Assembly: GCA_034509925.1 (NCBI GenBank)
Contig: CM067533.1
Coordinates: forward strand, 5,648,535 to 5,712,534
DNA from: Hirudinaria manillensis
Lineage: Eukaryota > Annelida > Clitellata > Hirudinida > Hirudinidae
Length of the DNA: 64,000 nucleotides
Direction: 5' to 3'
Shown: positions 49,466-61,381 of the stretch, one piece after another
How the letters are laid out: each line of letters opens with the position of its first letter
How positions within the stretch are numbered: the stretch's first letter is position 1
Translations under genes and position numbers: made by a program
The notes under the pieces: generated by a model
Databases searched by the model: none
Told to the model about the DNA's origin: nothing
What the model saw: only the letters and a program-made list of their open reading frames with translations

Positions 49466-52119
49466 GTTCCTTTATTGAACTTTCGTGACGTCAAAAGTCA
49501 GGATGAATGTAGAGGGACATTCTCAGAAAGCGATATTTTAATAATTCAAAAGGTGCTCAAGAGGCTGTTGGAAGGATGCATCAGGTTCTTTAAAGGATCT
49601 CAGACTATCCAATACTTTACTGGATCTTATCGCTGCTTTTCTGTCGCTATTCTTCGTCTCTTGCTTTGAATGTGCTACACACACACAAGAAAAAAAAAGG
49701 AATCAATTTACATCGAAAAGAAATCCAATCTTTCGCTTTCTCGAAATTCTCTCATTGCTTTAAAATATTCAGCGACGGATTTCAAAATAACTTGAAATAA
49801 ATCACCCCATAAAAATTAAGAAACTCACAAATTTTCGTGATATACCATCGGTGATTTGACTTAAAATATGAGAAAATTGGTCTTAAGGCAATTATTTTCA
49901 TGCAGGATTAAATGTCATTTCTGCAAATGGGATTAGATAGGAGCAGACATTATCTGTTGAAGGCAGGAATGAAGGAAAAAGGTGTCTATGAATTATAAAT
50001 GAATCTAAAGTGATGGCTTTAATCTTAGCAGAGGCATTTTGGTTTGAAATCAAATTTAAGGTCAAGTAACAGAATGCCAGTTAATAATTTATTGCTATAT
50101 TATTTAATAGATATTATTATTATTTATGATATTATTTTTATTATTTAATAGATTATTTAATATATAAAGATACTCTAATAATTAATAACTGTCTAAAAAT
50201 AACTATTATTATAATAGGTTAAATTAATTAGACGTGCTAAGCATTCAACATCAATGGGCTGGAAAACAAGGAATGATTAGTGGAAGCTGTAATTACGTAA
50301 AGAATAATTGTAAAAGATTTTTTTTAAATAAATGGCATTTACTTTATTTATTTATTTATTTATTTCTCTTTTGTTTTATTATATAGTCATTTAAACAATA
50401 AACAAATTAATCAGATTGTCCCTTAAAATATAAACGATGCCAACAGAGTAAAGCGCTACATCGGTAGTTTTAAGGCGGTAAACCACGATTTCATGCAGAT
50501 GCATTATTCAGATGCAAAGACTCTAATTGTTGTAATTTTCCATCGCGTTGTGCATCTCGAATTTCGCGAATATTTTACATTAAATTGATTGGAATTTAGA
50601 AGAAATTATAATTGTCTCTTTCTGGCGACTTTAGAGCATTAGGAAGTTGCTGAAAAAATTCTGATGCTAATCAAATATTTACGTCACTGAGGCAAACGTG
50701 ACCTTTGGATTGCCATTTTTCCATTTTTAAAAGAATAATTGATATCACGGGTTCCATAACAATGTCGGTGTTTGTTTCATTTTACAATTCTGCTTGCTAC
50801 GATATTCTCTAGATATTTGAAACAGATTTGAATCCTCGCACAATGTATTTATAGAAAAAAAATCTTCATAGATTTGAGAACTTCACTTCATATTTTAAGT
50901 AATTATTTTTTATGGCATATATCTTAGAAAACATCTGCGAAGAAAGACATAATATTTTTGTTTTGTTTTTTTTTTTGGATGGGGCTTAGTATTCAAGGAA
51001 TGTCTTCCTTGTTATTATTCTCATAATAAGTGAAATAATTATGCTTGCTGGAAATTATGGACTACGACTTTTTGTAAATTTTAACTTTTAATTAATTTCA
51101 TGATAACTTTGACAAAAAAATGTTCCTTAAAGAATCCTCATCAGAACCCTCTTTGTGATATGTAACCATGTTTTTTGAGTTTGAACTCAGAGTTCTCGAG
51201 ATGTTCACTAAAACACAAACATTTCTACGGACGTTTCAAAAATTACTTTTTTTTTTAATCTCTTGAACGAATTAAAAATCTCTACTAAGTTAGAAATGGA
51301 CTTTGTACCAGTACTGTGAAGACCTTTTGTAAACATAATATAACTGCTTTACTAAGAATTAAGCAATCAATTATTAATTAAGTGATTTTCTTCAAATGGA
51401 ACTAGTTTTAAATTGTTTTCATGGCGAGGGATTTTAAGATTAGAAGTCCCCCAATTTCTCGTAAATATTATTAAATATGCAATAAAAAATTATTTATATT
51501 AACTCTTTAAACTTTCACCGCCCCCACCCCCAGCCCCCGCCCCGGTCCACAGAGAAAAAAAAACAATTATTGAGGTTTTTAGAAATCGAAAACCTTCCGA
51601 AAATGATGGAAGCTTCCTAAACTAGGAGCTTTAAGAAAACATCTTAACAAAGTTTAACTCCATGGAAATGCGGAGGTACTGCGTCACGCAAAGAAAGTTG
51701 CAGATAAGCAAAATAGATTGGTTCCAAAAGTTTCAAAAGCAGTGCAAATTTTTTAATTGCTTTGTTGCGTCTAAGGTTTGACTGAGTCATTTAATTGAAA
51801 ACTACAGCCTAATGCTAGTAGGTGGAATTCCAAAACTATTTTTTTAAGTAGAAAAATCTTATAAATCGATTTGGAAATTTTCTGTTTCTGCAAAGGGTGA
51901 GAGAACTTTTTGTCAGAATATGCAATCATTATTTCACCATAACATTCTTGCAAAGGAAATTATTTTAAAAGCTTTTGATGTCTACACTTAAAGATTCGCT
52001 ATTTCCTGCTAGGTATTTCTTTAATATTACGAGACATTTATTATTAGTTATACTTTGTGTACTTTGTTGAAGCTGCGTGTTTATTATTATCGTTCGTCTG
52101 TAACCTTCGCTGAATAAAA
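49466..52119. other. Intergenic, 2.65 kb, between the doubtful secreted gene and EF-Ts
   Basis: AT-rich DNA without any exon I can support. It contains short TTTATT/TAT runs near 50.1 and 50.35 kb and the C-rich tract described separately at 51.52 kb. The EF-Ts promoter must be at the right end. Nothing else was recognised. Confidence 0.5.
51518..51543 (-). other. G-quadruplex-capable tract
   Basis: The plus strand has runs of five, five, five and four cytosines (CCCCCACCCCCAGCCCCCGC is part of it) in DNA that is otherwise about 70 percent A+T. The minus strand therefore carries four close guanine runs, the pattern for an intramolecular G-quadruplex, and the plus strand an i-motif. It lies about 580 bp before the EF-Ts start codon. 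Regulatory function is inference. Confidence 0.6.
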
Positions 52120-53551
52120 ATGCTTCTTAGTAAGGACATTGATTCAAAGATAGGAAATATTAACAGAATTTGACTGTTTCTTTTTAACTTTTAGAGCAGA
52201 TTTTGTCATATTCGTTCCGTGGCTTCCACACCTCAGTTGTGGCGCATGGAGAAGTCAATAAACAGCTTCTAAGTAAATTGAGAAAAAATACTGGTATTGC
52301 ATTTATTAAATGCAGCCAAGCGTTAGAGAAATTTGATAACAACATAGTTGAAGTGCGTTTTCTTTTATTTATCTAATTTCAGGTGTTAACCATTCGACAT
52401 CATATTTTGTAAATTGTTCTATGATCACTTCAGGCAGAAAAATGGTTGAAACAAGAAGCCCAGAAGGAAGGATGGACCAAAGCTACAAAACTGCAGGGAA
52501 GGCCCATGTCTCAAGGCCTCGTTGGGCTCTTAGTTTCAGAAAATGCTGCATCTATGGTTGAAGTATGTATTAACTAATATTACTTAAACAGTTTTTTCTC
52601 CAAAAATTAAATTTTTATATTGGAATTATAGGTGAATTGTGAAACTGATTTTGTGGCAAGGAATGTAATCTTCCAAAACTTTGTTAATTTGGTCACACAA
52701 GCATTGTCACAGCACGGCAAAGAAAATAATATATCAAAGGTTTGAAGACATGAACACCAAAATGAATGCAACTCTGAAGAAATAATGTTCTTGCCTATCA
52801 TAGGTAGCATTGGACCAGTCTCAACTTGCTGAACTGAAGGCCAATGGCAAAACTATCTCAGACATCACAGCTCTTGAGGTAGGAAATCTTGGAGAAAACA
52901 TGTTGGCCAAGAAAGGTATGCTGCTTAGGCCTGCCGAAGGCCAAAAGATGTCTGCTTATGTCCATTTCACAGGTTGGTATTGTTGAAGAACAAAGTCACA
53001 GCTAATTAATTATCCTAAATTTATGTAAAACCTCATGCACATCAGAGCCACCATAGAGACTAAAATTTCATCTATGCATAACTTTATTGAAATATCTGGC
53101 AGCTTGCAGAAAACCCTAGCTAAATTTTGTGGAGTTCTTGAGATGATTGAATTGAATTGCAGGTGCAAAGCCCCAGCAAGCTAATGATACATTCTCATTG
53201 GGCAAATATGGAGCCCTAGTCGTGTATGAAGAGGATCCGTCCATAAAGGAGGAATCTATTGAAGAAGACCAGGAAAGTGTCCTCACTCTGGAAGATCTTG
53301 GAAAGCAGTTGTGCCAGCACGTAGTCGGAATGAATCCGACGAGCGTCGGAGGTTTCGACGAAGAAGTGAAGGAAAAGCAGAAGGAGGAAAAGAGGCTGCT
53401 TCACCAAGATTTCATGTTTGACGATTCTCTGACGGTCAAAGACGTTCTGAAGAAATATGGAGTGAGGGTCACAGATTTTGTTAGGATGGAGTGCGGGGAG
53501 GAGCCGGTAGAAGAAATTGTGTCGGAGCCATCAAAAGCACTTGGACAATAA
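52120..53551 (+). CDS. TSFM: Mitochondrial translation elongation factor Ts
   Basis: EF-Ts is the guanine-nucleotide exchange factor for mitochondrial EF-Tu. Six exons: 52120-52129, 52195-52352, 52434-52562, 52632-52739, 52804-52972 and 53163-53551, giving 320 aa, close to human TSFM (325). The start exon encodes only MLL plus one base before a GTAAGG donor; the phase fits and yields a basic, hydroxylated presequence ([17 protein letters not shown]) suited to mitochondrial import. The UBA-like N-domain reads [20 protein letters not shown]. The core signature [14 protein letters not shown] is intact, followed by [14 protein letters not shown] and a C-terminal [20 protein letters not shown]. 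The EF-Tu-contacting TDFV motif is present. No defect seen. Confidence 0.96.
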
Positions 53552-53642
53552 CAACAATGCTGAGGACAATGTGACATTTATTTATCAACATCTTTGGAGA
53601 GTGTGTGCTCGTGTTGTATGTACAGATGTGTAAGAAGCAGAA

Positions 53643-55527
53643 TTAGTTCATAGCTGTGTCTTCTTCGTCGCTACTGCTCTCGATGTCGTCTGCTTCGTCA
53701 GCCTCCATTTCAACGTCGTCTGCGTCTGAAAATAATCCAAATTCTAAAAAACCGCAAACAATATTTTAAATTTTAAGTGATTACCCAAACCTTGTGATAC
53801 TTCTTGAAGGATCTCCTTCATGTGTTCAATCATGCCTTCGTCCTCGTAGTTTATTTTAGCAGCTAACTGTAGGAATGAAGTTGTTATTTCAAACCCACAA
53901 CATAATTTAGTTAAGCATTAGATTCTAATAATATTAATATTAAACATTCCATTGAGTTTCTCTTTAATTTTTTGAACACACCTCAATTCCCTTCTCCATG
54001 TAGCCCTTAACATTTCCTCGGAATTCCTCACCCTGGAGATAGTTCAACCACCCCAAAAGGTACCAAACCTATAATTTAAGGCAATTAATGGGATTCCAAG
54101 TCACTTGAATTTTAATCTAATTCCTACCTCAACAACTTGATCGTCTTCATCCAAAAGTAGTTCCAGCACTTCAGATGCAGTCTGTAATTAAGAATTAAAA
54201 TTACTAATATAAATTCCTGAAATGTGAGAATATACTTAGTATATGGACTAGTTGCAAGCAAAACAAGTGAAGAATGAGGGTATTAAGAATGTGTTAGAAG
54301 ACTGGGTAGTACCTCGTATTCCTCCAATTCGATGAGCAATTTACTGCAGTTTGTTCTTCCACTGTAACTTATTGGACAAATCTGTGAAATCAGAAAGAAA
54401 AAAATTAACATTTAAGATGTCAGACTTTGGGAAACAAGACTTACATAAGACCATTCATTGTTTTCTTGAGTTTCAGATTTGCTGACTTCCCTGAGTTTTG
54501 GCAGCCACATTTCAATCCCCTTATTGATAGATTCTTTAGCTGACTGAAAGCATTACCATTTCACTTGAAATTCAGTTTACACTTTTAAAAATGATGTGAT
54601 CGTAAGTACCTGGATTTCGCCTTTGCTGATGAAATAACTGGCGTAAAGATGGTATACTTCTGCATTATTCCCATCTGCAGCCATGGCAAGATCTAGGTTT
54701 TCTTTGCACATTGTCTCGGCATTTTCGGCAAAGCTAGGTTATTTTAATAAAATGATAAGTAACTATCATATCTGGAAAGAATTCTTGTTTAACTCACCAC
54801 TCATCAGTTAGGTACATTTCAGCTATGGCTAGGTAGGCATTGCTTAAATCTACTGGTTTTGTTTGGTTGGCCTTAAAGTGATTTAATTAATTTAATGCTT
54901 TTTAATCATTTGAAAGTGATAGTGAAGCATTGCATTAGAGTTGAACAAACACTATCTGTTGTGGGTTGAGAGAGCTGTTTCTTTATGATTTCAATACCCT
55001 TTCCATAATTACTCAATGCTTCTTCTCCACAAGACAACTGGCCCAAGCACATATATTTGTTATGGCCAACATCTGGACTAAGTTCTACTGCTTTTGAATA
55101 GTTCTGAAACAATTATTAGTTATTAAAGCTTCAAAATATATTAACAAACATCTAACGCGCACCTCATAAGCTTCCACAGGTTTTCCGAGTTGCAAATTCA
55201 AAGATCCTAAGAGTTCTAATGCTTTCACGTTGTTTGGCTCCATGGCAGTGGCTTTCTCACAAAATTTTAATGCCATTTCAAGTTGAAATGACTCTACGTA
55301 TTCCTCAGCCTTTTGTAAAATTTGAGAAGCGGAAAATTTTGAGGGTATATTCCCCGACTGTGCACTTTTAAAGGCCTCAACTTCTATAAATGAAATTAAT
55401 ATTGAAGTTTTCCGGAGTAACCGTAAGAAGCAGTTCATAAACGAATAAAACAAAGCTATTGGTTTAAAAACTCCGAACCATTTTTCAGTTTTTGCTTCTT
55501 CTTTGCCAATTTTGTCTTTTTATCCAT
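53643..55527 (-). CDS. TPR protein resembling Acl4 (assembly chaperone of ribosomal protein L4)
   Basis: Eleven exons in transcript order: 55479-55527, 55163-55383, 54951-55103, 54798-54871, 54610-54733, 54445-54543, 54313-54381, 54128-54181, 53982-54068, 53785-53866 and 53643-53725, phases consistent, 364 aa. It starts with a lysine-rich stretch (MDKKTKLAKKKQKLKN). Helical TPR units follow, such as LEMALKFCEKATAMEPNNVK and ALELLGSLNLQLGKPVEAYE. Further on are AYLAIAEMYLTDE and VWYLLGWLNYLQGEEF, and the protein ends in an acidic tail (DIESSSDEEDTAMN). This architecture (basic start, superhelical TPR, acidic tail) and length match the fungal/plant Acl4 family, which protects newly made uL4 until nuclear assembly. 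Orthology is inferred from pattern memory. The gene is convergent with EF-Ts, 91 bp between stops. Confidence 0.8.
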
Positions 55528-57929
55528 GTTAGTATCTCACAAGATTATATCAAAACACGTGAGAAATGTAAACACACACCATAGATGCTTTAAAGTTACG
55601 CTGAAATATGCCAAAGAAAATAAACAAAAATACAAAAACAAATGTTTAATAATTTTCGTCGACTTATTAAAATAATTTATCTATAAAATTAATTCTAATC
55701 TCAATGCACTTTTATTTTGCCGTACATGACTTCATCAATGCTGCATACAGTTATTTTGTGACTAAGATAATTAAACGAACTCCGTCACAATTTAAATCAA
55801 CCCATGCAAAATGGCACATTTATTGGACATTCTACTGGAAGATGCTTCAGCGCCTTCCGCAGTTAGTGTTTCATCCCGACCCCCTTGAATTTAAAATTTA
55901 TGGATTTTGTAAGATATCTAGGCGAAACACTTTCTGCAGTCCTCAAGATTAAATAGGTCCAAGGATAGCTTACGGACGTTTTCGCTGGATTATTTTAGGA
56001 TTGCTGAATATTTCAAAAATGATTTGGACGCCATTAAGTTATTTAAGAGGTATATTTTAATAGTTAACAAGTAAAATATTAAAAATACTGATACTTATTA
56101 CTTGAGTTATTTCCAAATCCGACATATCAAAAGGAGATAAAAAAAAACATATGACGGTATTTCTTACTATGCTTTGACTTTTGTCCACACTTTTTATACT
56201 ATACAATTCTCTATACATTGGTCTTCCCTAAAACAGATTGGCTTTTCTGAAGTCTGTTCTCAACTATGCAGCTCTTATTCAAGCCAACAAATTTTGGCTA
56301 GCTGTCTTTTAGCAATGTACATTTACAGTGTTTATTTACACTGTACATTTTTGTTAAAATGTCTTTGTAAATAATCTCCGGAATACTTCAGTCAAGCTCT
56401 TGTGAGTATACAACTTCCTTTCGATCATCAAGCAAGGGAAACTTCGCTATCTCCAAGATCTTCACATGTTTCACAGGTCTTTCTCTGCCACAGCTCTTCC
56501 TTTCCCTTCTCTTAGAAACCCAATCACGAGCGGTTTGAACAGCGTCCTCCAGCCATACGCCAACAACGAAAGTTTGTTATCAATCACGAGCTTTGGTTGG
56601 AAATGGTGGCCAAAGTTTATAAAACAGCCGAGAAAACCCCATTTAATGTTTCTGCAATTTTCTCCACGAATAATATTTCTTAAGAACCAAATTTATTTGC
56701 TCAATATTAAATAGCAGTTGAAATCACATCATCAATGTATCATTAATAGCAGATAAAGTCTTAACATTAAATCATTGTCAGTGTCAACCAACGAAATGCA
56801 TTCATTGGTCAATCATTAATTTCATCAATTATTTGTTTAATTAATAAACCATCGGAATAAATAAAGAGATTTTGAAACTTTTAAATCAAAACTCCAAGCA
56901 AGTTTTAATTGAAATTCACTCAAACTTTTACATTTGCTTTACAGAAATATTTGGCATTTTATTTCTGAAATTTAAATTTATTTTACAAAGCCACATGTGT
57001 TCTTCAGTAGACATTTTAAGCTAAAAGTTCAAAAGCAATAGAATAAGGATGACAAATGTGCTTTTAATGGACAGTTGCAATTAACTTGAAGGCTGTGACC
57101 CACATTCCCTCGAAGTGCTTAATGGATCCGCTAAGGTTTCAAAGGTTTTTAGGAGTTGATTGCATTTCATGCTGTTGGACGCTTTCACTTGAATAAATTA
57201 TTCCCTAGTTTGTAAAAGATAATATGGTCGCCATCCCGGAAGTGGACGGTTGTTACCGTAGATCAGTGGTTCAATCAGTAAAGATGGCGTACTCGAGGAG
57301 CATTGATAACTTGTTTCTAATAGTTCAAGTGACGCACCTGTTATTATTGCAACTCATAATTCCGACATAGTTATCAGACAGACGTATGGAGGTTTTCCAT
57401 TCATTATCTTCCTTCCCAGTATTGTAAGTATCATCATCATGATCACCCTTCGGCTCAATCGCACCAACTTATGAACATTAACTTTGCAATCATTCGTCAA
57501 CATCATCGTATCCACGTCATTGTCATCGTTCTAATTATACTCACCAATAATTAATCATCATCGTCGTCGTCATCATCATCATCAACATCACCATCAACAT
57601 CAACATCATCATCGTCGTCGTCACCATCATCATAGTCATCGTCACAAACCATCATCTGTCGGCCACGTAGAATGGATGCGAACGAAGGTCCTAATGATTC
57701 TAGGATTTTCGCGAGTGCAGTGGTGAGCCGGTAAAGTGCCGCTATGCCGCATTAGCGCCATCTGTCGACTTTCTCGTTTTATTTTTTCTTTTCAGTTTGA
57801 TTAACCCGACGCGAACTTCGGTTTATTTTTTATTTTTTAAATTAATTTTCAACAATTTCATCGATATTTCCTAATAAAATCCGAAAAAGAAAGACGAAAT
57901 TCCGACAAAATTCTCCATTACTCCAGTAA
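55528..57929. other. Divergent intergenic region between Acl4-like and ankyrin-like genes
   Basis: About 2.4 kb holding both promoters. Near the right part are CCCGGAAGTGG (57235-57245, ETS-type) and AAGATGGCG (57281-57289, YY1-type), 36 bp apart, then a run of TCA/TCG trinucleotides (about 57540-57650). A GC-richer stretch (57660-57790) is likely 5' UTR or core promoter of the ankyrin-like gene. The AAGATGGCG contains an ATG that opens a 28-codon frame, probably incidental. The 55.6-57.2 kb stretch shows nothing recognisable. Confidence 0.45.
57235..57289 (+). promoter_or_regulatory. ETS-type and YY1-type motifs, candidate core promoter
   Basis: CCCGGAAGTGG followed by AAGATGGCG is a combination common at TATA-less metazoan housekeeping promoters. 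It is 640 bp upstream of the ankyrin-like start codon and on its strand. Evidence is motif sequence only. Confidence 0.35.
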
Positions 57930-60900
57930 ATGTCGGACGAACTTTCTCGAGAGAAGAATCCTCAACTGGGCCAACAGGCGGATTTGGTGAGTGTCCATTA
58001 ACTTTGTTTAACAATTTTACATTATGTTTACCATTTTATTATTAATATTATTTCATTGTAATAGCTAATATAGCTATATGTTTATATAATCAATTTATTG
58101 ACTTATTGAAAGTCAATCTGTCGTCACTTTTCATCATCTCAGATTTTAAAATTATTTATTATTCTTATTTCTTCCATTCATTAACTTCGTGCGACAAATT
58201 TAATTTGAAAAGCAACATTTATTCTGCTTTAACAAACCGAGGATGGACGGACGGATGGATGGATGGATGGAAAATAGAGCGTGATTTGGTGGATGGACGA
58301 GGAAATAATTGATCAGGGCATCTGGACTCGGATGACTTGTATCAGATGTTGATGATAATCAATCCTCTTCCTCATCCTCTTCTTCATTAAAGTTATCATC
58401 ACGTGATGAAACGACATTTGTATTTTAATAAGAGATTAAATGTTAAATTATATATGGTACGGAGTTGTGGAATACAATAATTAATCATCATCATCATCGT
58501 CATCGCCATCATCATCAGCTATGAAATGCAATAAGTTATGATGATCACATCGAAGATGAAGCATTGCAAAAGAAGATTGAATGAAATCGTCTTTAGGGAG
58601 TCACATTTTTAATGTGATTTAAGATGGCATCGTATTTCCAGCACTTGTGGGTCATCTTTTCACGGAAGTAGAGAAGCGATGATTGGAATAAGAGATGGAT
58701 GAATTGGATGCATTTTTTTCACTTTCATTTGTGGATGGACGGATGGATGGATTAGTGGATGGATTAGAGGATGGATTAGCGGATGGATTAATGGATGGAT
58801 GGATGTATGGATTGATTGATGGATGGACGGATGACTCTAAGGAAGAGGATGAGGGAGGAAATCACAGCATAGGAAGGATTTAATATGGGTCGAAGTGACA
58901 TCGCAATAACCCCTTGGAACATATAACCAGAGACTCTTTTATTCGCATGAGTCTTTCTCATGTCAACGACAACAATGATGATGATGATGACGATGATGAT
59001 GATGATGATAATCACTGATGAAATTGGTAGGCGAATAACCTCTTGATATTCCAACAATAACAACTGGATAATTCCAACAACGGTCGTCAGGTGATTCCAA
59101 CAACACTTTGGAGACGTTTAGAGAACATTGGTAATAATAATAGTTAACAAGTGGTAACAATAACAATTACAAATGTTAATAATAACATATTTATATTTAT
59201 ATTTATACATTTATACTTCAATATAATATTAATAATAATAATAATAATATTATGTACAATCGACTAGATTACTTTAAAATTGATTTAAAAATCAATGTTA
59301 GTATCTGCATTCTGATAGGTTGTGAAGCTTCCTTTTCCTCCGCACGTCCATCTGATTAGCACCACGACCCAAGGGCAGCGAAGGTTTTGGTATCGAACGC
59401 GACACAGGACGACTGTTGCCATTACTGCCCCCTGCGTGAAGGCTGCCCCTTCAGTCGACCTGCACGCCATAATACATTATATTAACTCAATTTATTACAT
59501 TCGCAATACTAAGAGCTGTTAAATCTTGAATCATTATTTTTCGTTTTCCAAACAATAACGACTTCACTGATTAACTCACTAGATGTCGCCTACGCGGCTG
59601 TAGCTTACTGCCAGATGAAGGCGAGAAAACAATTCTCCTAAACCACTCCCGGGCTGATTTGGTTCATCTTCCAGATGCGCCAATTAGCGAACACCGGAAG
59701 AGGTTCGATGGAGACGGAGATGGAAAGCTTTCGGATTCATTCAGCAACAAAGCCTGCCATATCCGTTGATTAGGGTGACAAATGCAACAATAAAGCCCGA
59801 TACTGATGAGAATAATTTCTCTCGCGATCCTCAATTAATTTTTTTTAATCTTTGTCAAATGTGTCCTCCTTTATATCTTCCAACACGAGGCCGTCCTGAA
59901 CATAAACACGGCCAAATTGTTTTCGTGGTGATGGCCTATCTTCCCCGAATGGTCCGAAAGTTTCATTAATTTCCACATTCCAAGTTGATGAAAATCGCAC
60001 ACCACCCACATCTGCAGGAGGTGAAATCAATTCTTTTCAAATTCTCAAAAGGCCGGAAATTATCACTTTTTCTTTAATTTCCCAAGAAGCCTGTGAATCG
60101 CATCGTAAGATTATTTCGTGGTTAACCTGCTCACACCTTGGTTAAACCTGTTTACATTAGCTGTTGAATAGAAATTCGATATTCGCTTCTGCACAATTTA
60201 ATAAATATAAGGGCCGATAATTAAAATGATTGAGTAATGTAGTTAGTCATACCCTGATGTCTTTCTTACCACCTCAGAACTCATCAGCGGGGTTCATCAA
60301 AACTGTGCCTCTCGAGTTTTCCAAGAGACAGATCCGGTGATAAGACGGACATCCTGGTCGGATTCTTTTCCTTCCTAACCCGATGTCATTTTCGGATATG
60401 AGACTCTCATTAGCCTTTTCGTATCCCTCTCGTTCGCCTCAGTTGTTTTTAGCCGAAAACTCGCTGGCTTCGACATGATATGAAATAGCAAATGCAAATA
60501 GAGCCTTATCTTTTAAGTATTTTGGCAACAGTTGGAGACCGGCCTTTGTTTGGACTCGACCGAAAGCTTTTGTTCGATCTCGTTGTTTGAATCGTTGTCG
60601 ACATCGATTCGCAGGTCTTCGGTCGCAACTCTTTCTTCCGACAACACCGCATCTCTCGACCGACGAGCTGGTTTGTCGAATGTCACTGGACAATGTCGGT
60701 TCGATGAATCATTGGAGATCTTCGTCATTCTCCGGTCTTATTTCCAAAGAGGTTCCCTGGCTAGTCATACCGGCTAAATCCAGAATCGATCCTCTTTCGA
60801 GACATATTGTAAACGATTTTAATTTTATTAGCAGTAGGAGGCTTGAAAAATGAAAGTGTTGCAAATTAATTACAACCTAATATTTATGGGCTTTATTACA

Positions 60901-61345
60901 TGGACTAAAAATTTAATAACATTGAGCTAAAAATAACGACGGACAGCCTCGAACGAGATTAAACGTGGATTCATCTCCCCAAGTAATTCCATTACGGATG
61001 ACTCAGTGACCTTTGATCCCACTTCGGAGGTCAAGCCAACGAAATCATGTCGTTTGAGGCAAGTCGTGGAAATCCTTAGAAAACTAACTCTGGAAATGAA
61101 GCCCAACAAATAGCCAATTGAATGTTATTATCAACGTGTGCCGTGTTTGCAGATGTGCCTAATTCGGACAACGTGTCTGATTTAATTTTGGTAATTATTA
61201 ACAAAATTATCAACAAAGTGTTCAATAAACTGAACATGTTATCCGTGGATACCTTATGCAGGAGTTAAATGAATGAGATCGATGTAAGACCAAATGGGTG
61301 AAAGACAATTTTCAACATTAATTGGGATAAATAATGTGAGTCATA

Positions 61346-61381
<36 letters not shown>

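Noticed and set aside
49457..49669. 70-codon plus-strand frame overlapping the start of the doubtful secreted gene
   Set aside because: No domain, no splice or poly(A) support, and composition not coding-like.
55704..55952. 82-codon plus-strand frame in the intergenic region
   Set aside because: No recognisable domain or splice context; most likely random in AT-rich DNA.
59285..59522. 61- and 66-codon frames across the 59.3-kb repeat
   Set aside because: They coincide with the SINE-like copy and show no protein similarity to the other copy.
60439..60853. Overlapping 71-88 codon frames on both strands
   Set aside because: No splice-consistent exon or recognisable domain; open because the patch is GC-richer and therefore poor in stop codons.
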